A DNA stretch of 64,000 nucleotides from JAPOUP01 sp965203255. GTDB taxonomy: Bacteria; Pseudomonadota; Alphaproteobacteria; Rhodobacterales; Rhodobacteraceae. The DNA is taken from positions 248,001-312,000 of the forward strand of contig OZ241882.1 of the NCBI GenBank assembly GCA_965203255.1, in the 5' to 3' direction. The notes beneath the pieces are model-generated. The model ran no database searches and was not told the origin of the DNA. It worked only from the letters and a program-made list of their open reading frames with translations. Below are positions 46,882 through 55,610 of this stretch, piece by piece. How positions within the stretch are numbered: the stretch's first letter is position 1; each line of letters starts with the position of its first letter. Both the position numbers and the translations under genes were made by a program.

Positions 46882-48171
46882 CTATTTCGCTTCGCCATAG
46901 AGCCAGTCGGGAACGAATAGCGTGAGTTCGGGAACGATGATCAGAACCATCATGCCGATGATGTAGGCGACGATGAACGGAAGGACGGCCACCGAAATCC
47001 GCTCGATCGATATTCCGGATATGCGCGCCGCTACGGTGAGGTTTGCCCCAAGGGGAGGAGTGAGGAAACCGATTTCGCAAGTGATGACTGTGAACACTCC
47101 AAACAATACAGGGTCTATCCCAAGTGATGTAACCAGCGGAAGGAAGACCGCCGTGAACAGGACGATCTGAGCCAGTGATTCCATGAAGGTGCCGATGAAT
47201 ATGTAAAAGACGCCGATGAGCATCATCACAAGAATCGGGTTTTCAGTGATCTTCGTGATTCCGGATTGTACGGCTGCCGGTACGTCGTAAAATGCGGTGA
47301 GTTGGCCAAAGGCAAGGGTTGGCGTCAACAGGATAAGGATGCCAGTCAGCAGCGCGGTAAACCGGAGTGCCTCGACAACCTTCCTGACGGTGAGTTCGCG
47401 ATAGACGAACAGCCCGACGAACAGTGCGTAGAATACCGCCACGCCGGCGGCTTCAGTAGGTGTGAAGGCCCCGCCATAAATGCCGCCGAGAATGAGGATT
47501 GGAGCGCCCAGGGACCATTTTCCGTCCCAAGCAGCTCTCAGGAACGGCCTCCAGGTAAACGGCTCACCCCCTCCACCGTAACCACGGTGTCGAGCGATAA
47601 TGTATGTTGTGATCATCAGCAGAACCGTCACCATCAAGCCAGGGATCAAGCCAGCGAGAAACAGTCTCGGAATCGAAGTCTCGGAGACCAGACCGTAGAT
47701 GATCATCAGATTTGAAGGCGGAATGAGGCTTCCAAGCGCCCCTGCGCTTGCGGTTATGGCCGCCGCGAACGGAACGTCATAGCCGTCACGTTTCATGGCT
47801 GGGACCGTTACCGACCCTATGGCCGCGGTTGTGGCCGGACCGGACCCTGAAAGTGCGGCGAACAACATGCAGGCAAACACCGTCACCAAACCCATGGACC
47901 CGCGGTATGCACCTACGAGGTTTGTCGCGACAGCGATCATCCGACTGGCCATGCCCCCAACTTCCATCAGGCGTCCAGCCAGCACGAAGAGCGGGATTGT
48001 CAACAGTGGAAATGGCGTCAAGCTGCTATAGCCGGTCTGCGCCAGAAGCGTGTAAGGAATGTCGATCATGAACAGAGCGAGTGCGGTCGTCAGGCCGACG
48101 GCCACGAACAGCGGTACAGACATTACTGTGAGCAGTACGAACACAATCGCGAGAATTGCGATCTCGCTCAT
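46882..48171 (-). CDS. dctM: TRAP transporter large permease (DctM family)
   Basis: 429 residues with about 12-13 membrane segments. DctM signatures are FPLLTIPLFVLAGRLMEVGGMASRM near residue 55, LFAALSGSGPATTAAIGSVTVPAM, AGALGSLIPPSNLMIIYGLVSE and GGAFTPTEAAGVAVFYA. It is the sodium-coupled large subunit of a tripartite periplasmic-binding-protein-dependent secondary transporter. It overlaps dctQ by 4 bp. Confidence 0.96.
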   Translation of the reverse strand: MSEIAILAIVFVLLTVMSVPLFVAVGLTTALALFMIDIPYTLLAQTGYSSLTPFPLLTIPLFVLAGRLMEVGGMASRMIAVATNLVGAYRGSMGLVTVFACMLFAALSGSGPATTAAIGSVTVPAMKRDGYDVPFAAAITASAGALGSLIPPSNLMIIYGLVSETSIPRLFLAGLIPGLMVTVLLMITTYIIARHRGYGGGGEPFTWRPFLRAAWDGKWSLGAPILILGGIYGGAFTPTEAAGVAVFYALFVGLFVYRELTVRKVVEALRFTALLTGILILLTPTLAFGQLTAFYDVPAAVQSGITKITENPILVMMLIGVFYIFIGTFMESLAQIVLFTAVFLPLVTSLGIDPVLFGVFTVITCEIGFLTPPLGANLTVAARISGISIERISVAVLPFIVAYIIGMMVLIIVPELTLFVPDWLYGEAK

Positions 48172-48707
48172 ATTTGATGGTCCTCTACTTTGGCTGTTTC
48201 CTCCAGTTGCTCATCCAGCATGCCGGGTATCCCGTTCGCGCCTTCCTTCCACCAGACAAAATAGGTCTGGGAGAGACGTACCAACATCAGCGCATAGCCG
48301 ATCATCAAGATCGACTGTGGATAGAACTGGTCGATACCCAGGCTTGGACTGACAGAGGTAAATTTCCAGAGAACCGTCAGATAGTCCCAGGCAACCCTCA
48401 ACATAAACAGGCAGAATAGCGCCCAAAGCACATCGGCCAGAAACACGATCCAGCGCCCTGACCGTTCGGGCAGCGACTTGACCACCACGACTATGCGGAT
48501 ATGGAATCTTTCCCGAACGCAAAGAGCGGCACCGAGATATACTGCCCAAACCATGCTGATGGCCGCGACTTCCTCGGTCCAATGCAATGCGACCTGAAAT
48601 ACGTATCTCGCGATGACCTGGCAGAATACGCTGACTGCGATCACGGCCAGGCAGACACAGCAGAGCAGTTCCTCAAAATGACGTTCCAGCCATCGCAGCC
48701 TTGCCAT
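48168..48707 (-). CDS. dctQ: TRAP transporter small permease (DctQ family)
   Basis: 179 residues from ATG 48707; an in-frame extension upstream to 48776 is not supported by the family. Four membrane helices are visible (LLCCVCLAVIAVSVFCQVIA, WTEEVAAISMVWAVYLGAAL, WIVFLADVLWALFCLFML, SILMIGYALMLVRLSQTYFV), with the DctQ-typical WTEE and RERFHIRI segments. It forms the membrane complex with DctM. It overlaps dctM and follows dctP by 90 bp. Confidence 0.92.
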   Translation of the reverse strand: MARLRWLERHFEELLCCVCLAVIAVSVFCQVIARYVFQVALHWTEEVAAISMVWAVYLGAALCVRERFHIRIVVVVKSLPERSGRWIVFLADVLWALFCLFMLRVAWDYLTVLWKFTSVSPSLGIDQFYPQSILMIGYALMLVRLSQTYFVWWKEGANGIPGMLDEQLEETAKVEDHQI

Positions 48708-48797
48708 GCAGGCGCTCCAATTCGTGTGAATTGAATGGTGCGCACGGCGGAGACCGGTTTCCCCGCCACGCGTCATTTGTCAAGGAGTCAAGGGGAC

Positions 48798-49796
48798 CTA
48801 CTGGGCGGCCTCGCGGATTCGGTTGACCAGATCCACGAACTCCTCGCCGCGCTTCCCAGCGAATTCCTGCTGAACCCTTTGGGCGGCTTTGATGAAGTCG
48901 GTCTTGTCTGGTCTGGTCATGGCCATTCCGCCCTCAGTAGCCAACCAGTTGCGGACCTCTTCCGTCTCATTCAGCACCTGCTCCCGGAACTCAGCACCCG
49001 CGTCGGTTGCGGCAAGCAGGATCTGTTTGCGCTGCTCATCGCTCAAACGCTTCATGAAAGCATCGGACGCAAAGAGCGGTGCCATAGCCACGAAGTGTTC
49101 GAGAATGACCAAATGTGGCTCGAATTCGTAGAATTTCATATCGCGAATGAAGGAAGTTCCGTTATCGCCCCCGTCGACAGTTCCCGTCTGCAGTGCTGTT
49201 GGAGTCTCCGACCATGCCAACGGAACAGGATTGGCGCCGAACGCTTCAAAGGTCGCCAGCATGACCTCGTTCTTGGGTACCCGGATCTTCAGCCCTTCCA
49301 TATCAGCCATCGCATTGATCGGGCGGACGGAATTGTAGAAGTCGCGGTAAAGTGCGGGACCGAAAGTGAGAAGGTGAACGCTTGTATCGGACTGGAGGCG
49401 CTCCTTCATGAGGTCGCCGACGGGTCCATCTACGACCCGCTCAAGATGGGAGGTATTCTGGAAAACGTAGGGAAGCACCGTCACATCCATCAGCGGCCAA
49501 TGGGGCGAAACGTTGTTAGCGGTGATAAAGAAGCCGTCCACGGTTCCGAGTTGCATCGCCTTGAAGGCCTCATCCTCCGTGGAGATCTGGTTGCAGCAGC
49601 GAATCTTCACCTCGACGCTGCCGCCGGTGTGTTCAGCGACTTTGTCTTCGAATATTCTCGCGAAGCGACCGTAGAGCGAGTCCTCCGGTGCGCCGAAGCC
49701 GAGATTCATCGTTACATCCGCTGCGGTTGCCGTCATCCCTGACATCACCACAGCCAAAGCCGCGGCAGTGAGGGTTGGAAGTTCGATGATTTTCAT
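48798..49796 (-). CDS. dctP: TRAP transporter substrate-binding protein (DctP family)
   Basis: 332 residues from ATG 49796, with AGGAG 9 bp upstream. A signal peptide is visible (MKIIELPTLTAAALAVVMSG, cleavage likely after ATAA). The mature protein has DctP features: LGFGAPEDSLYGRFARIFEDKV, GGSVEVKIRCC, the conserved GLKIRVPKNEVMLATFEAFGANPVPLAWSETPTALQTGTVDGGDN region containing the carboxylate-binding Arg, and FVAMAPLFASDAFMKRL. It captures the solute in the periplasm and heads the operon dctP-dctQ-dctM-deacylase. Confidence 0.94.
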   Translation of the reverse strand: MKIIELPTLTAAALAVVMSGMTATAADVTMNLGFGAPEDSLYGRFARIFEDKVAEHTGGSVEVKIRCCNQISTEDEAFKAMQLGTVDGFFITANNVSPHWPLMDVTVLPYVFQNTSHLERVVDGPVGDLMKERLQSDTSVHLLTFGPALYRDFYNSVRPINAMADMEGLKIRVPKNEVMLATFEAFGANPVPLAWSETPTALQTGTVDGGDNGTSFIRDMKFYEFEPHLVILEHFVAMAPLFASDAFMKRLSDEQRKQILLAATDAGAEFREQVLNETEEVRNWLATEGGMAMTRPDKTDFIKAAQRVQQEFAGKRGEEFVDLVNRIREAAQ

Positions 49797-50087
49797 TCCA
49801 CTTTCTCCTGACTGTGATCGTATCGGCCCGATAGTGCATTGTGGAAATTTGACATGCAAACTGTATTTTTCCTATATTTAACAAACTATTAAAATGAAGA
49901 ATGGGTTGTGCGATCCGTTTGGCAACGAGTTCCGACCACTACATGCTCCACATCAGACGCCGCACGATGCACCATCCAGTCGTGCCAAAAGGTTCGGGAT
50001 AGGAAGCTGGATGAAACGTTCCCTGTAAAGACATTCATCTACTGATGCGGATCGGGTGGCACCGCTTGAGGCCGCAATGGAAACCTG
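49797..50087. other. Upstream region of the TRAP operon
   Basis: 291 bp with no gene. It includes a strongly AT-rich patch (about 49860-49902) in an otherwise GC-rich neighbourhood, a likely promoter zone for dctP on the minus strand, although I could not pick a convincing -35/-10 pair. Confidence 0.4.
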
Positions 50088-51271
50088 GCTGTCGGAACTG
50101 CACTGGATTCGGGAGCGTCGGACTGTGGACCTTTCGCCGCCGTATGTCCGGAGATCTGGCGGACGTCATCGTTTTCCGGTGGCGTATGTGGCGTTACACC
50201 TCTAACCGTGGGCGGCACTTCACAACATTCGGCTGGACGGTATGACGAGGCTTCACAACAACCCCCACGACGCGCTGTTTCGCGTCCTGTTCGAGGATTC
50301 GGGCCGCGCCGACCCATTGATCCGGGAGCATCTGCCTCCGGAGGTCGCGGACCTGCTCGCGCCCGACTCCATGCGGCTCCTGCCGGGATCCTGGATTGAC
50401 TCCGAACTCGTCAGCCATCAGGCCGACGTGCTGTACGAGGGCCGCCTACGCAACGGAGAGCCTGTGGCGGTCTATGTGTTGCTGGAACACAAGTCCTGGG
50501 ATGACAGGAACCTGCCGCTTCAGGTCCTCAGGTACCAGTCGCGCATCTGGGAGAGCTACAGGAAGGGCGTCATCGGAGACGCGGAGGGGGCTTCGAAGGG
50601 GAGGCTGCCTTCCGTAATCCCGTTGGTGTTCTACCACGGCAGGAGCAGATGGACGCATCCGCTGTCGGTGGCGGGCATGATGGATGAAGGGACGCCGGAG
50701 GCCGTCAGGCGTTACGCACCGGCTTCCGAGTGCGTTCTACGCGACCTCGGAGAATATGAGAGCGAGGAGCTCTCGAGGGACGTGGTGTCCTGGGCGGTGC
50801 TGGCGACGCTTGTCATGGCACTCTCCGGCGAGGTTTCGGAAGAGCGGCTCCACAGGGTGCTCGCGGCGGTGCCGGAAGGCCATCCCTTGCTCAATCCGCT
50901 CCTTCGCTATATTGTCATCACCACGGACATCAGACTGGACGCCCTGGACAGGATCGGACGGGAAACGCGGCCGCGGGATTGGGAGAAGGCTATGGGAACA
51001 ATCGCAGAGGAATGGCGGAGTATGTACCTTGCCGAGGGCCGGGCCGAGGGCCGGGCGGAAACGCTTCTCCGGCTGCTGGCGGGTCGCTTCGGAAGTGTGC
51101 CGGCCAGCATGCGCTCGCGCGTCTTCGCGGCATCCGGGCGGGATATCGACATCTGGACGGACGCGCTGCTCGACGCCGACAGCATGGACCGGGTGTTCGC
51201 CGCCTCCTCGGGAGACCCATCCGGCCAGAACGGCGACACCCCGGATTCGCGCTAGGTTCCGCACGTTCCGG
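50088..51271 (+). repeat. Tandem duplication, copy 1
   Basis: 1184 bp that match 51487-52682 essentially base for base, except that copy 2 carries one extra 12-bp unit. The repeat spans 154 bp of upstream DNA, the whole Rpn-type gene and 16 bp after its stop. The copies are separated by 215 bp of unique sequence. Confidence 0.95.
50242..51255 (+). CDS. Rpn family (YhgA-like) PD-(D/E)XK nuclease, copy 1
   Basis: 337 residues. N-terminal MTRLHNNPHDALFRVLFEDSGRADPLIREHLPPEVADLL is typical of the recombination-promoting nuclease/putative transposase family. The nuclease core is visible in ADVLYEGRLRNGEPVAVYVLLEHKSWDDRNLPLQVLRYQSRIW (Asp...Glu-x-Lys, about residues 60-80), and VIPLVFYHG follows. 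Near the C-terminus lies EGRAEGRAETLLRLLAGRFG, containing a short repeat. Rpn proteins are DNA endonucleases that promote RecA-independent recombination in E. coli; some have been linked to phage defence. The upstream DNA is part of the duplicated unit. Confidence 0.88.
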   Translation: MTRLHNNPHDALFRVLFEDSGRADPLIREHLPPEVADLLAPDSMRLLPGSWIDSELVSHQADVLYEGRLRNGEPVAVYVLLEHKSWDDRNLPLQVLRYQSRIWESYRKGVIGDAEGASKGRLPSVIPLVFYHGRSRWTHPLSVAGMMDEGTPEAVRRYAPASECVLRDLGEYESEELSRDVVSWAVLATLVMALSGEVSEERLHRVLAAVPEGHPLLNPLLRYIVITTDIRLDALDRIGRETRPRDWEKAMGTIAEEWRSMYLAEGRAEGRAETLLRLLAGRFGSVPASMRSRVFAASGRDIDIWTDALLDADSMDRVFAASSGDPSGQNGDTPDSR

Positions 51272-51640
51272 GGCGGAAGGGCCGGACGGATCCGCGCAAC
51301 TCCGGCCTGCCGCCGTCGCGGAAGGACGGGGACGGGACCGCGCGGAGCGCCGGAAAGGGCTATCGAGCTATCTCCGGACAATGGCGGCGCTCGGATACAA
51401 CCCGCTCGTCGCCGTCACCCTCGCCCTGCAGGGAAAGGCTGTTGACTGTCTCGGTCAGGACACCCGATAGAGGGGTTAGCAGTTACGCTGTCGGAACTGC
51501 ACTGGATTCGGGAGCGTCGGACTGTGGACCTTTCGCCGCCGTATGTCCGGAGATCTGGCGGACGTCATCGTTTTCCGGTGGCGTATGTGGCGTTACACCT
51601 CTAACCGTGGGCGGCACTTCACAACATTCGGCTGGACGGT
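51256..51640. other. Spacer between the two Rpn genes
   Basis: 385 bp. 51272-51486 is unique sequence with no gene that I recognise; 51487-51640 is the duplicated upstream segment of copy 2. Confidence 0.5.
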
Positions 51641-52682
51641 ATGACGAGGCTTCACAACAACCCCCACGACGCGCTGTTTCGCGTCCTGTTCGAGGATTCG
51701 GGCCGCGCCGACCCATTGATCCGGGAGCATCTGCCTCCGGAGGTCGCGGACCTGCTCGCGCCCGACTCCATGCGGCTCCTGCCGGGATCCTGGATTGACT
51801 CCGAACTCGTCAGCCATCAGGCCGACGTGCTGTACGAGGGCCGCCTACGCAACGGAGAGCCTGTGGCGGTCTATGTGTTGCTGGAACACAAGTCCTGGGA
51901 TGACAGGAACCTGCCGCTTCAGGTCCTCAGGTACCAGTCGCGCATCTGGGAGAGCTACAGGAAGGGCGTCATCGGAGACGCGGAGGGGGCTTCGAAGGGG
52001 AGGCTGCCTTCCGTAATCCCGTTGGTGTTCTACCACGGCAGGAGCAGATGGACGCATCCGCTGTCGGTGGCGGGCATGATGGATGAAGGGACGCCGGAGG
52101 CCGTCAGGCGTTACGCACCGGCTTCCGAGTGCGTTCTACGCGACCTCGGAGAATATGAGAGCGAGGAGCTCTCGAGGGACGTGGTGTCCTGGGCGGTGCT
52201 GGCGACGCTTGTCATGGCACTCTCCGGCGAGGTTTCGGAAGAGCGGCTCCACAGGGTGCTCGCGGCGGTGCCGGAAGGCCATCCCTTGCTCAATCCGCTC
52301 CTTCGCTATATTGTCATCACCACGGACATCAGACTGGACGCCCTGGACAGGATCGGACGGGAAACGCGGCCGCGGGATTGGGAGAAGGCTATGGGAACAA
52401 TCGCAGAGGAATGGCGGAGTATGTACCTTGCCGAGGGCCGGGCCGAGGGCCGGGCGGAGGGCCGGGCGGAAACGCTTCTCCGGCTGCTGGCGGGTCGCTT
52501 CGGAAGTGTGCCGGCCAGCATGCGCTCGCGCGTCTTCGCGGCATCCGGGCGGGATATCGACATCTGGACGGACGCGCTGCTCGACGCCGACAGCATGGAC
52601 CGGGTGTTCGCCGCCTCCTCGGGAGACCCATCCGGCCAGAACGGCGACACCCCGGATTCGCGCTAGGTTCCGCACGTTCCGG
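51487..52682 (+). repeat. Tandem duplication, copy 2
   Basis: 1196 bp, the second copy of 50088-51271, at an offset of 1399 bp. It is longer by exactly 12 bp because of an additional unit encoding Glu-Gly-Arg-Ala near 52442-52470. Confidence 0.95.
51641..52666 (+). CDS. Rpn family (YhgA-like) PD-(D/E)XK nuclease, copy 2
   Basis: 341 residues, identical in sequence to the copy at 50242-51255 apart from a four-residue expansion: EGRAEGRAEGRAE here against EGRAEGRAE there. Nuclease residues and frame are intact in both. The expansion lies between the catalytic domain and the C-terminal TLLRLLAGRFG segment, a place where such repeats are commonly variable in this family. Both copies keep the same 154-bp upstream region, so they should be expressed alike. 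Confidence 0.88.
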   Translation: MTRLHNNPHDALFRVLFEDSGRADPLIREHLPPEVADLLAPDSMRLLPGSWIDSELVSHQADVLYEGRLRNGEPVAVYVLLEHKSWDDRNLPLQVLRYQSRIWESYRKGVIGDAEGASKGRLPSVIPLVFYHGRSRWTHPLSVAGMMDEGTPEAVRRYAPASECVLRDLGEYESEELSRDVVSWAVLATLVMALSGEVSEERLHRVLAAVPEGHPLLNPLLRYIVITTDIRLDALDRIGRETRPRDWEKAMGTIAEEWRSMYLAEGRAEGRAEGRAETLLRLLAGRFGSVPASMRSRVFAASGRDIDIWTDALLDADSMDRVFAASSGDPSGQNGDTPDSR

Positions 52683-53421
52683 ACCGAATGAAGCCCCCAC
52701 CCCGCCGCGATAGCACCACCTGGGCCTGATGCGCCAGCGGGCAGGGCCTCACCATAGAAAGAAGCAGATCCTTTAGATCGCAAGTCCGATAGCGATGACA
52801 AAGACCCACTTTGCCAGAACGGAACGAACGCGCATCCCGTTCGACCACCATTCGGCTGACGGCGTCCAGGTCAACCTTCTGCAGCGCGCGCCAGACACCA
52901 AGCGCCTCCGTCAAACGACCTGCCCGTACGGCATTCGGAACCGACTTCACGGACACCCGACGGAATCCAGACCCTCCAGAGCGCAGAACCCATAACGCCG
53001 ACCGCGCCGGTCCGGAAACCGACGCAGCGCAGCACAAATCTCCGTCCTTCACATTTCACAAGGAACGTCGAACTGTGGCCTTCGGGACCATGGGCGCGGT
53101 TTGTCGGTGTCTCGAGGGAGCGAATCTGCGCAGGCGTGGTTTAGCGGAAAATCCAGACACGACTTCTCCGGAAGTGTCAGCCGACCCAGGGGCCGATTGC
53201 CGAAACCAGAAGTCTGATAGCAGGAGTGACGTTGACCGGATATATACTCAATCACCAATGGCAGCGAAGTGGTGCGCGAGCAGCAGCAAATCGAAACCTC
53301 CATCGAAGTCGTCACTCCAGACTGAAGAAGCGGACGGCTGCCGACACGCCTACTCAAGAGGAGTCGCCCTGATGACGAAGCGGGTATGGTATTGGTCGAG
53401 GTGATCGCGTAGATATCCCAT
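52667..53421. other. 755-bp gap before fur
   Basis: Open frames exist on both strands but none resembles a known protein, and their composition looks like antisense shadowing of GC-rich DNA. It follows the duplicated segment directly and may hold degraded mobile DNA. The fur promoter should lie at its right end; it was not identified. Confidence 0.4.
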
Positions 53422-53841
53422 ATGAGCGAGTCAATCCTTCAGCGGTGCGAATCCAAGATGCTGCGAATGACCGATCAGCGACGAATCATCGCCGCCGTCC
53501 TTGACGAGTCCCATGACCACCCGGATGTCGAGGAACTCCATGATCGCGCCAGCGCAGCCGATCCCAGGATTTCAATCGCCACAGTCTACCGAACGGTGAA
53601 GTTGTTCGAAGAGGCGGGAATACTCGACAAACGCGAGTTCGGCGATGGTCGGGCGCGTTACGAAACCTCCGACCGCGACCACCATGACCACCTGATTGAC
53701 CTTCAGTCAGGCGAGGTGATCGAGTTCGTTGATCCGGCGATCGAGGCTCTGCAGGAGCAGATCGCCAGGAAACTGGGCTATCGGCTCAAGGGCCATCGGC
53801 TTGAACTCTATGGGGTGCCGCTCAAGAACGGAATGGAATGA
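53422..53841 (+). CDS. fur: Fur family transcriptional regulator (Fur/Mur)
   Basis: 139 residues. The N-terminal winged helix (RMTDQRRIIAAVLDESHDHPDVEELHDRA, ISIATVYRTVKLFEEAGIL) and the metal-binding dimerisation part (ETSDRDHHDHLIDLQSGEVIEFVDPAIEALQE) are characteristic. The CxxC zinc motifs of E. coli Fur are absent, as in alphaproteobacterial Fur/Mur proteins, which often respond to manganese rather than iron. It would repress metal-uptake genes when loaded. Its TGA overlaps the ATG of the downstream transporter (ATGA at 53838-53841). Confidence 0.93.
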   Translation: MSESILQRCESKMLRMTDQRRIIAAVLDESHDHPDVEELHDRASAADPRISIATVYRTVKLFEEAGILDKREFGDGRARYETSDRDHHDHLIDLQSGEVIEFVDPAIEALQEQIARKLGYRLKGHRLELYGVPLKNGME

Positions 53842-54749
53842 AGGCCCACCCCCCCCCCCCCCCCCTGCGCGCCATCAGTTTGATGGTGGTTTCAATGGCG
53901 GCATTTGCCGCAACCGATATGTTCATGAAGTTCGCGACGCGAACCATACCTCCGATGGAGGTAATTCTTGTCACGTCCACAGGGGGAGCCATCTTTTTTG
54001 CCGCCCTGGTCTGCGTCTGTGGACAGCGGATATTCACTCCAATGATCCTATCTCGCGGCATCGTTCTGCGAAACATGGCTGAGGTTCTTGGATCATTCTG
54101 TATGGTCACCGCACTCGCGCTGACGCCGCTCTCGCTGGTTGTGGCGATCAATCAGTCAACCCCATTGATTGCAACGGTTTGCGCCGCACTACTGCTTGGC
54201 GAACAGGTTGGCCCTGGCCGATGGCTTGCCATCGCTGTGGGGTTCTTTGGTGCCCTTCTGATCCTACGGCCGGAAAACGCCGCCTTGACAACCGGAGTAT
54301 TGCTATCGATCGGCGCTGCGTTTGGTATGGCGGCGCGGGACACCTGCACGCGTCTGATACCAAAGGAGGCGACTACGGCACAGGTGTCCCTTTGGGGTCT
54401 AGGTGCGCTGATCCCCTTCAGCGCTGTCGTCCTTGCAGTTTCAGGCGAAGCGATCTTTCCCGACGGACGCGAGGCCATCTGGCTGATGGGCGCAACGATA
54501 TCGCTCATTCTGGCATATTATACGGTCACGGCCGCAGTCAGACATGCGGATGTCTCACTGGTCATTCCCTATCGTTACTTCCGCATCCTGTTCTCGATGA
54601 CAATCGCCGTTACCGTGCTTGGCGAACGCCTGGGAATCCTCACCCTTGTAGGCGCCGTGATCATTGTCGGATCGGGCCTGTTCGTATTGCGCAGTGAACG
54701 TCAGGAGACCCCGCACAACAATGCATCACGACTGCATTTCCGGCCCTAG
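53838..54749 (+). CDS. EamA/DMT family transporter with poly-C tract at the start
   Basis: 303 residues from ATG 53838, overlapping the fur stop. Ten hydrophobic segments form two EamA repeats (MVVSMAAFAATDMFMKFATR..., LTPLSLVVAINQSTPLIATVCAALLLGEQVGPGRWLAIAVGFFGALLIL; then TGVLLSIGAAFGMAARDTCTRLI... and DVSLVIPYRYFRILFSMTIAVTVLGERLG). Such proteins export small metabolites, often amino-acid-like; the substrate is unknown. Codons 4-10 contain 17 consecutive C residues, giving MKAHPPPPPL. Changes in tract length would shift the frame and switch the gene off, unless a downstream start is used. Confidence 0.9.
   Translation: MKAHPPPPPLRAISLMVVSMAAFAATDMFMKFATRTIPPMEVILVTSTGGAIFFAALVCVCGQRIFTPMILSRGIVLRNMAEVLGSFCMVTALALTPLSLVVAINQSTPLIATVCAALLLGEQVGPGRWLAIAVGFFGALLILRPENAALTTGVLLSIGAAFGMAARDTCTRLIPKEATTAQVSLWGLGALIPFSAVVLAVSGEAIFPDGREAIWLMGATISLILAYYTVTAAVRHADVSLVIPYRYFRILFSMTIAVTVLGERLGILTLVGAVIIVGSGLFVLRSERQETPHNNASRLHFRP
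53849..53865 (+). repeat. 17-nt poly-C tract
   Basis: Seventeen C in a row, beginning 11 bases after the ATG of the DMT transporter. Mononucleotide G/C tracts of this length are classic slippage sites for phase variation; they are also hard to sequence accurately. Confidence 0.9.
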
Positions 54750-54767
54750 AAGAATGGATGGTCAAAC

Positions 54768-55610
54768 TTGATTGAAGTGGCTCTGCAATACGAAGCAGGA
54801 TTTCGGGCTGCAGCTTTCCTGGCAATCCTGGTCCTAATGGCCCTATTGGAATTTGTAAGCCCGCGCAGACGTCGTGAAATCCCTCGACTGATTCGTTGGA
54901 CAAACAATCTGGCGCTTGTTGCAGTTGATACGCTCCTGCTAAGACTCGTCTTTCCGATTGCCGCACTTGGTTTCGCCGCCTGGTGCCAGACCCGCGGCTG
55001 GGGTGTGTTCAATGTCCTCGAAATTCCCTTCTGGATAACGGTTGTCCTGTCGGTGCTCGCACTCGATCTCGTCATCTATCTTCAGCACGTGATGTTTCAC
55101 TCGGTCCCGGCGCTGTGGCGTCTGCACCGGGTCCATCATGCCGATGTGGAATTTGATGTGACAACGGCACTTCGCTTCCATCCGGTCGAAGTCCTGTTGT
55201 CAATGGTCATCAAGATCGCCACCGTTGCGGCTGTTGGCCCCCCTGCCATCGCAGTGCTCGCATTCGAAGTGCTTCTTAATGCCACGGCCATGTTCAATCA
55301 TTCCAATCTTCGAATTCCACCTCGACTAGAGGCAGTTCTTCGAATTATGATTGTCACTCCTGACATGCACCGCGTGCACCATTCGGTACGTGTCCCTGAA
55401 ACCAACAGTAATTTCGGTTTCAATCTGACTTGGTGGGACTTCCTTTTCGGAACGTATAGATCGCAACCCCGTGACGGCCATGAAGGAATGACTGTGGGGC
55501 TGAGAGAATTCCGCGAACCACGTGAGCTATGGCTTGATAGGTTGCTGACCCAACCGTTTCGGGGAACAACCGGGGGCTATACGATGAACAGGAATCGGGA
55601 CATCAGATAG
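54768..55610 (+). CDS. Sterol desaturase / fatty-acid hydroxylase superfamily membrane protein
   Basis: 280 residues from TTG 54768. Membrane helices at ~10-35 and ~50-105 are followed by the di-iron histidine clusters HVMFH (QHVMFHSVPALWRLHRVHH), HRVHH and MHRVHHSV, with FNHSNLRIP between. This pattern defines the superfamily of integral membrane hydroxylases/desaturases acting on lipids. The exact lipid substrate cannot be inferred. It lies 18 bp after the DMT transporter in the same direction, so the two may be co-transcribed with fur. Confidence 0.9.
   Translation: MIEVALQYEAGFRAAAFLAILVLMALLEFVSPRRRREIPRLIRWTNNLALVAVDTLLLRLVFPIAALGFAAWCQTRGWGVFNVLEIPFWITVVLSVLALDLVIYLQHVMFHSVPALWRLHRVHHADVEFDVTTALRFHPVEVLLSMVIKIATVAAVGPPAIAVLAFEVLLNATAMFNHSNLRIPPRLEAVLRIMIVTPDMHRVHHSVRVPETNSNFGFNLTWWDFLFGTYRSQPRDGHEGMTVGLREFREPRELWLDRLLTQPFRGTTGGYTMNRNRDIR

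Noticed and set aside
51000..51070. CRISPR-like repeats at the GRAE-coding region
   Set aside because: The 12-bp units are contiguous, in frame and coding; there are no spacers.
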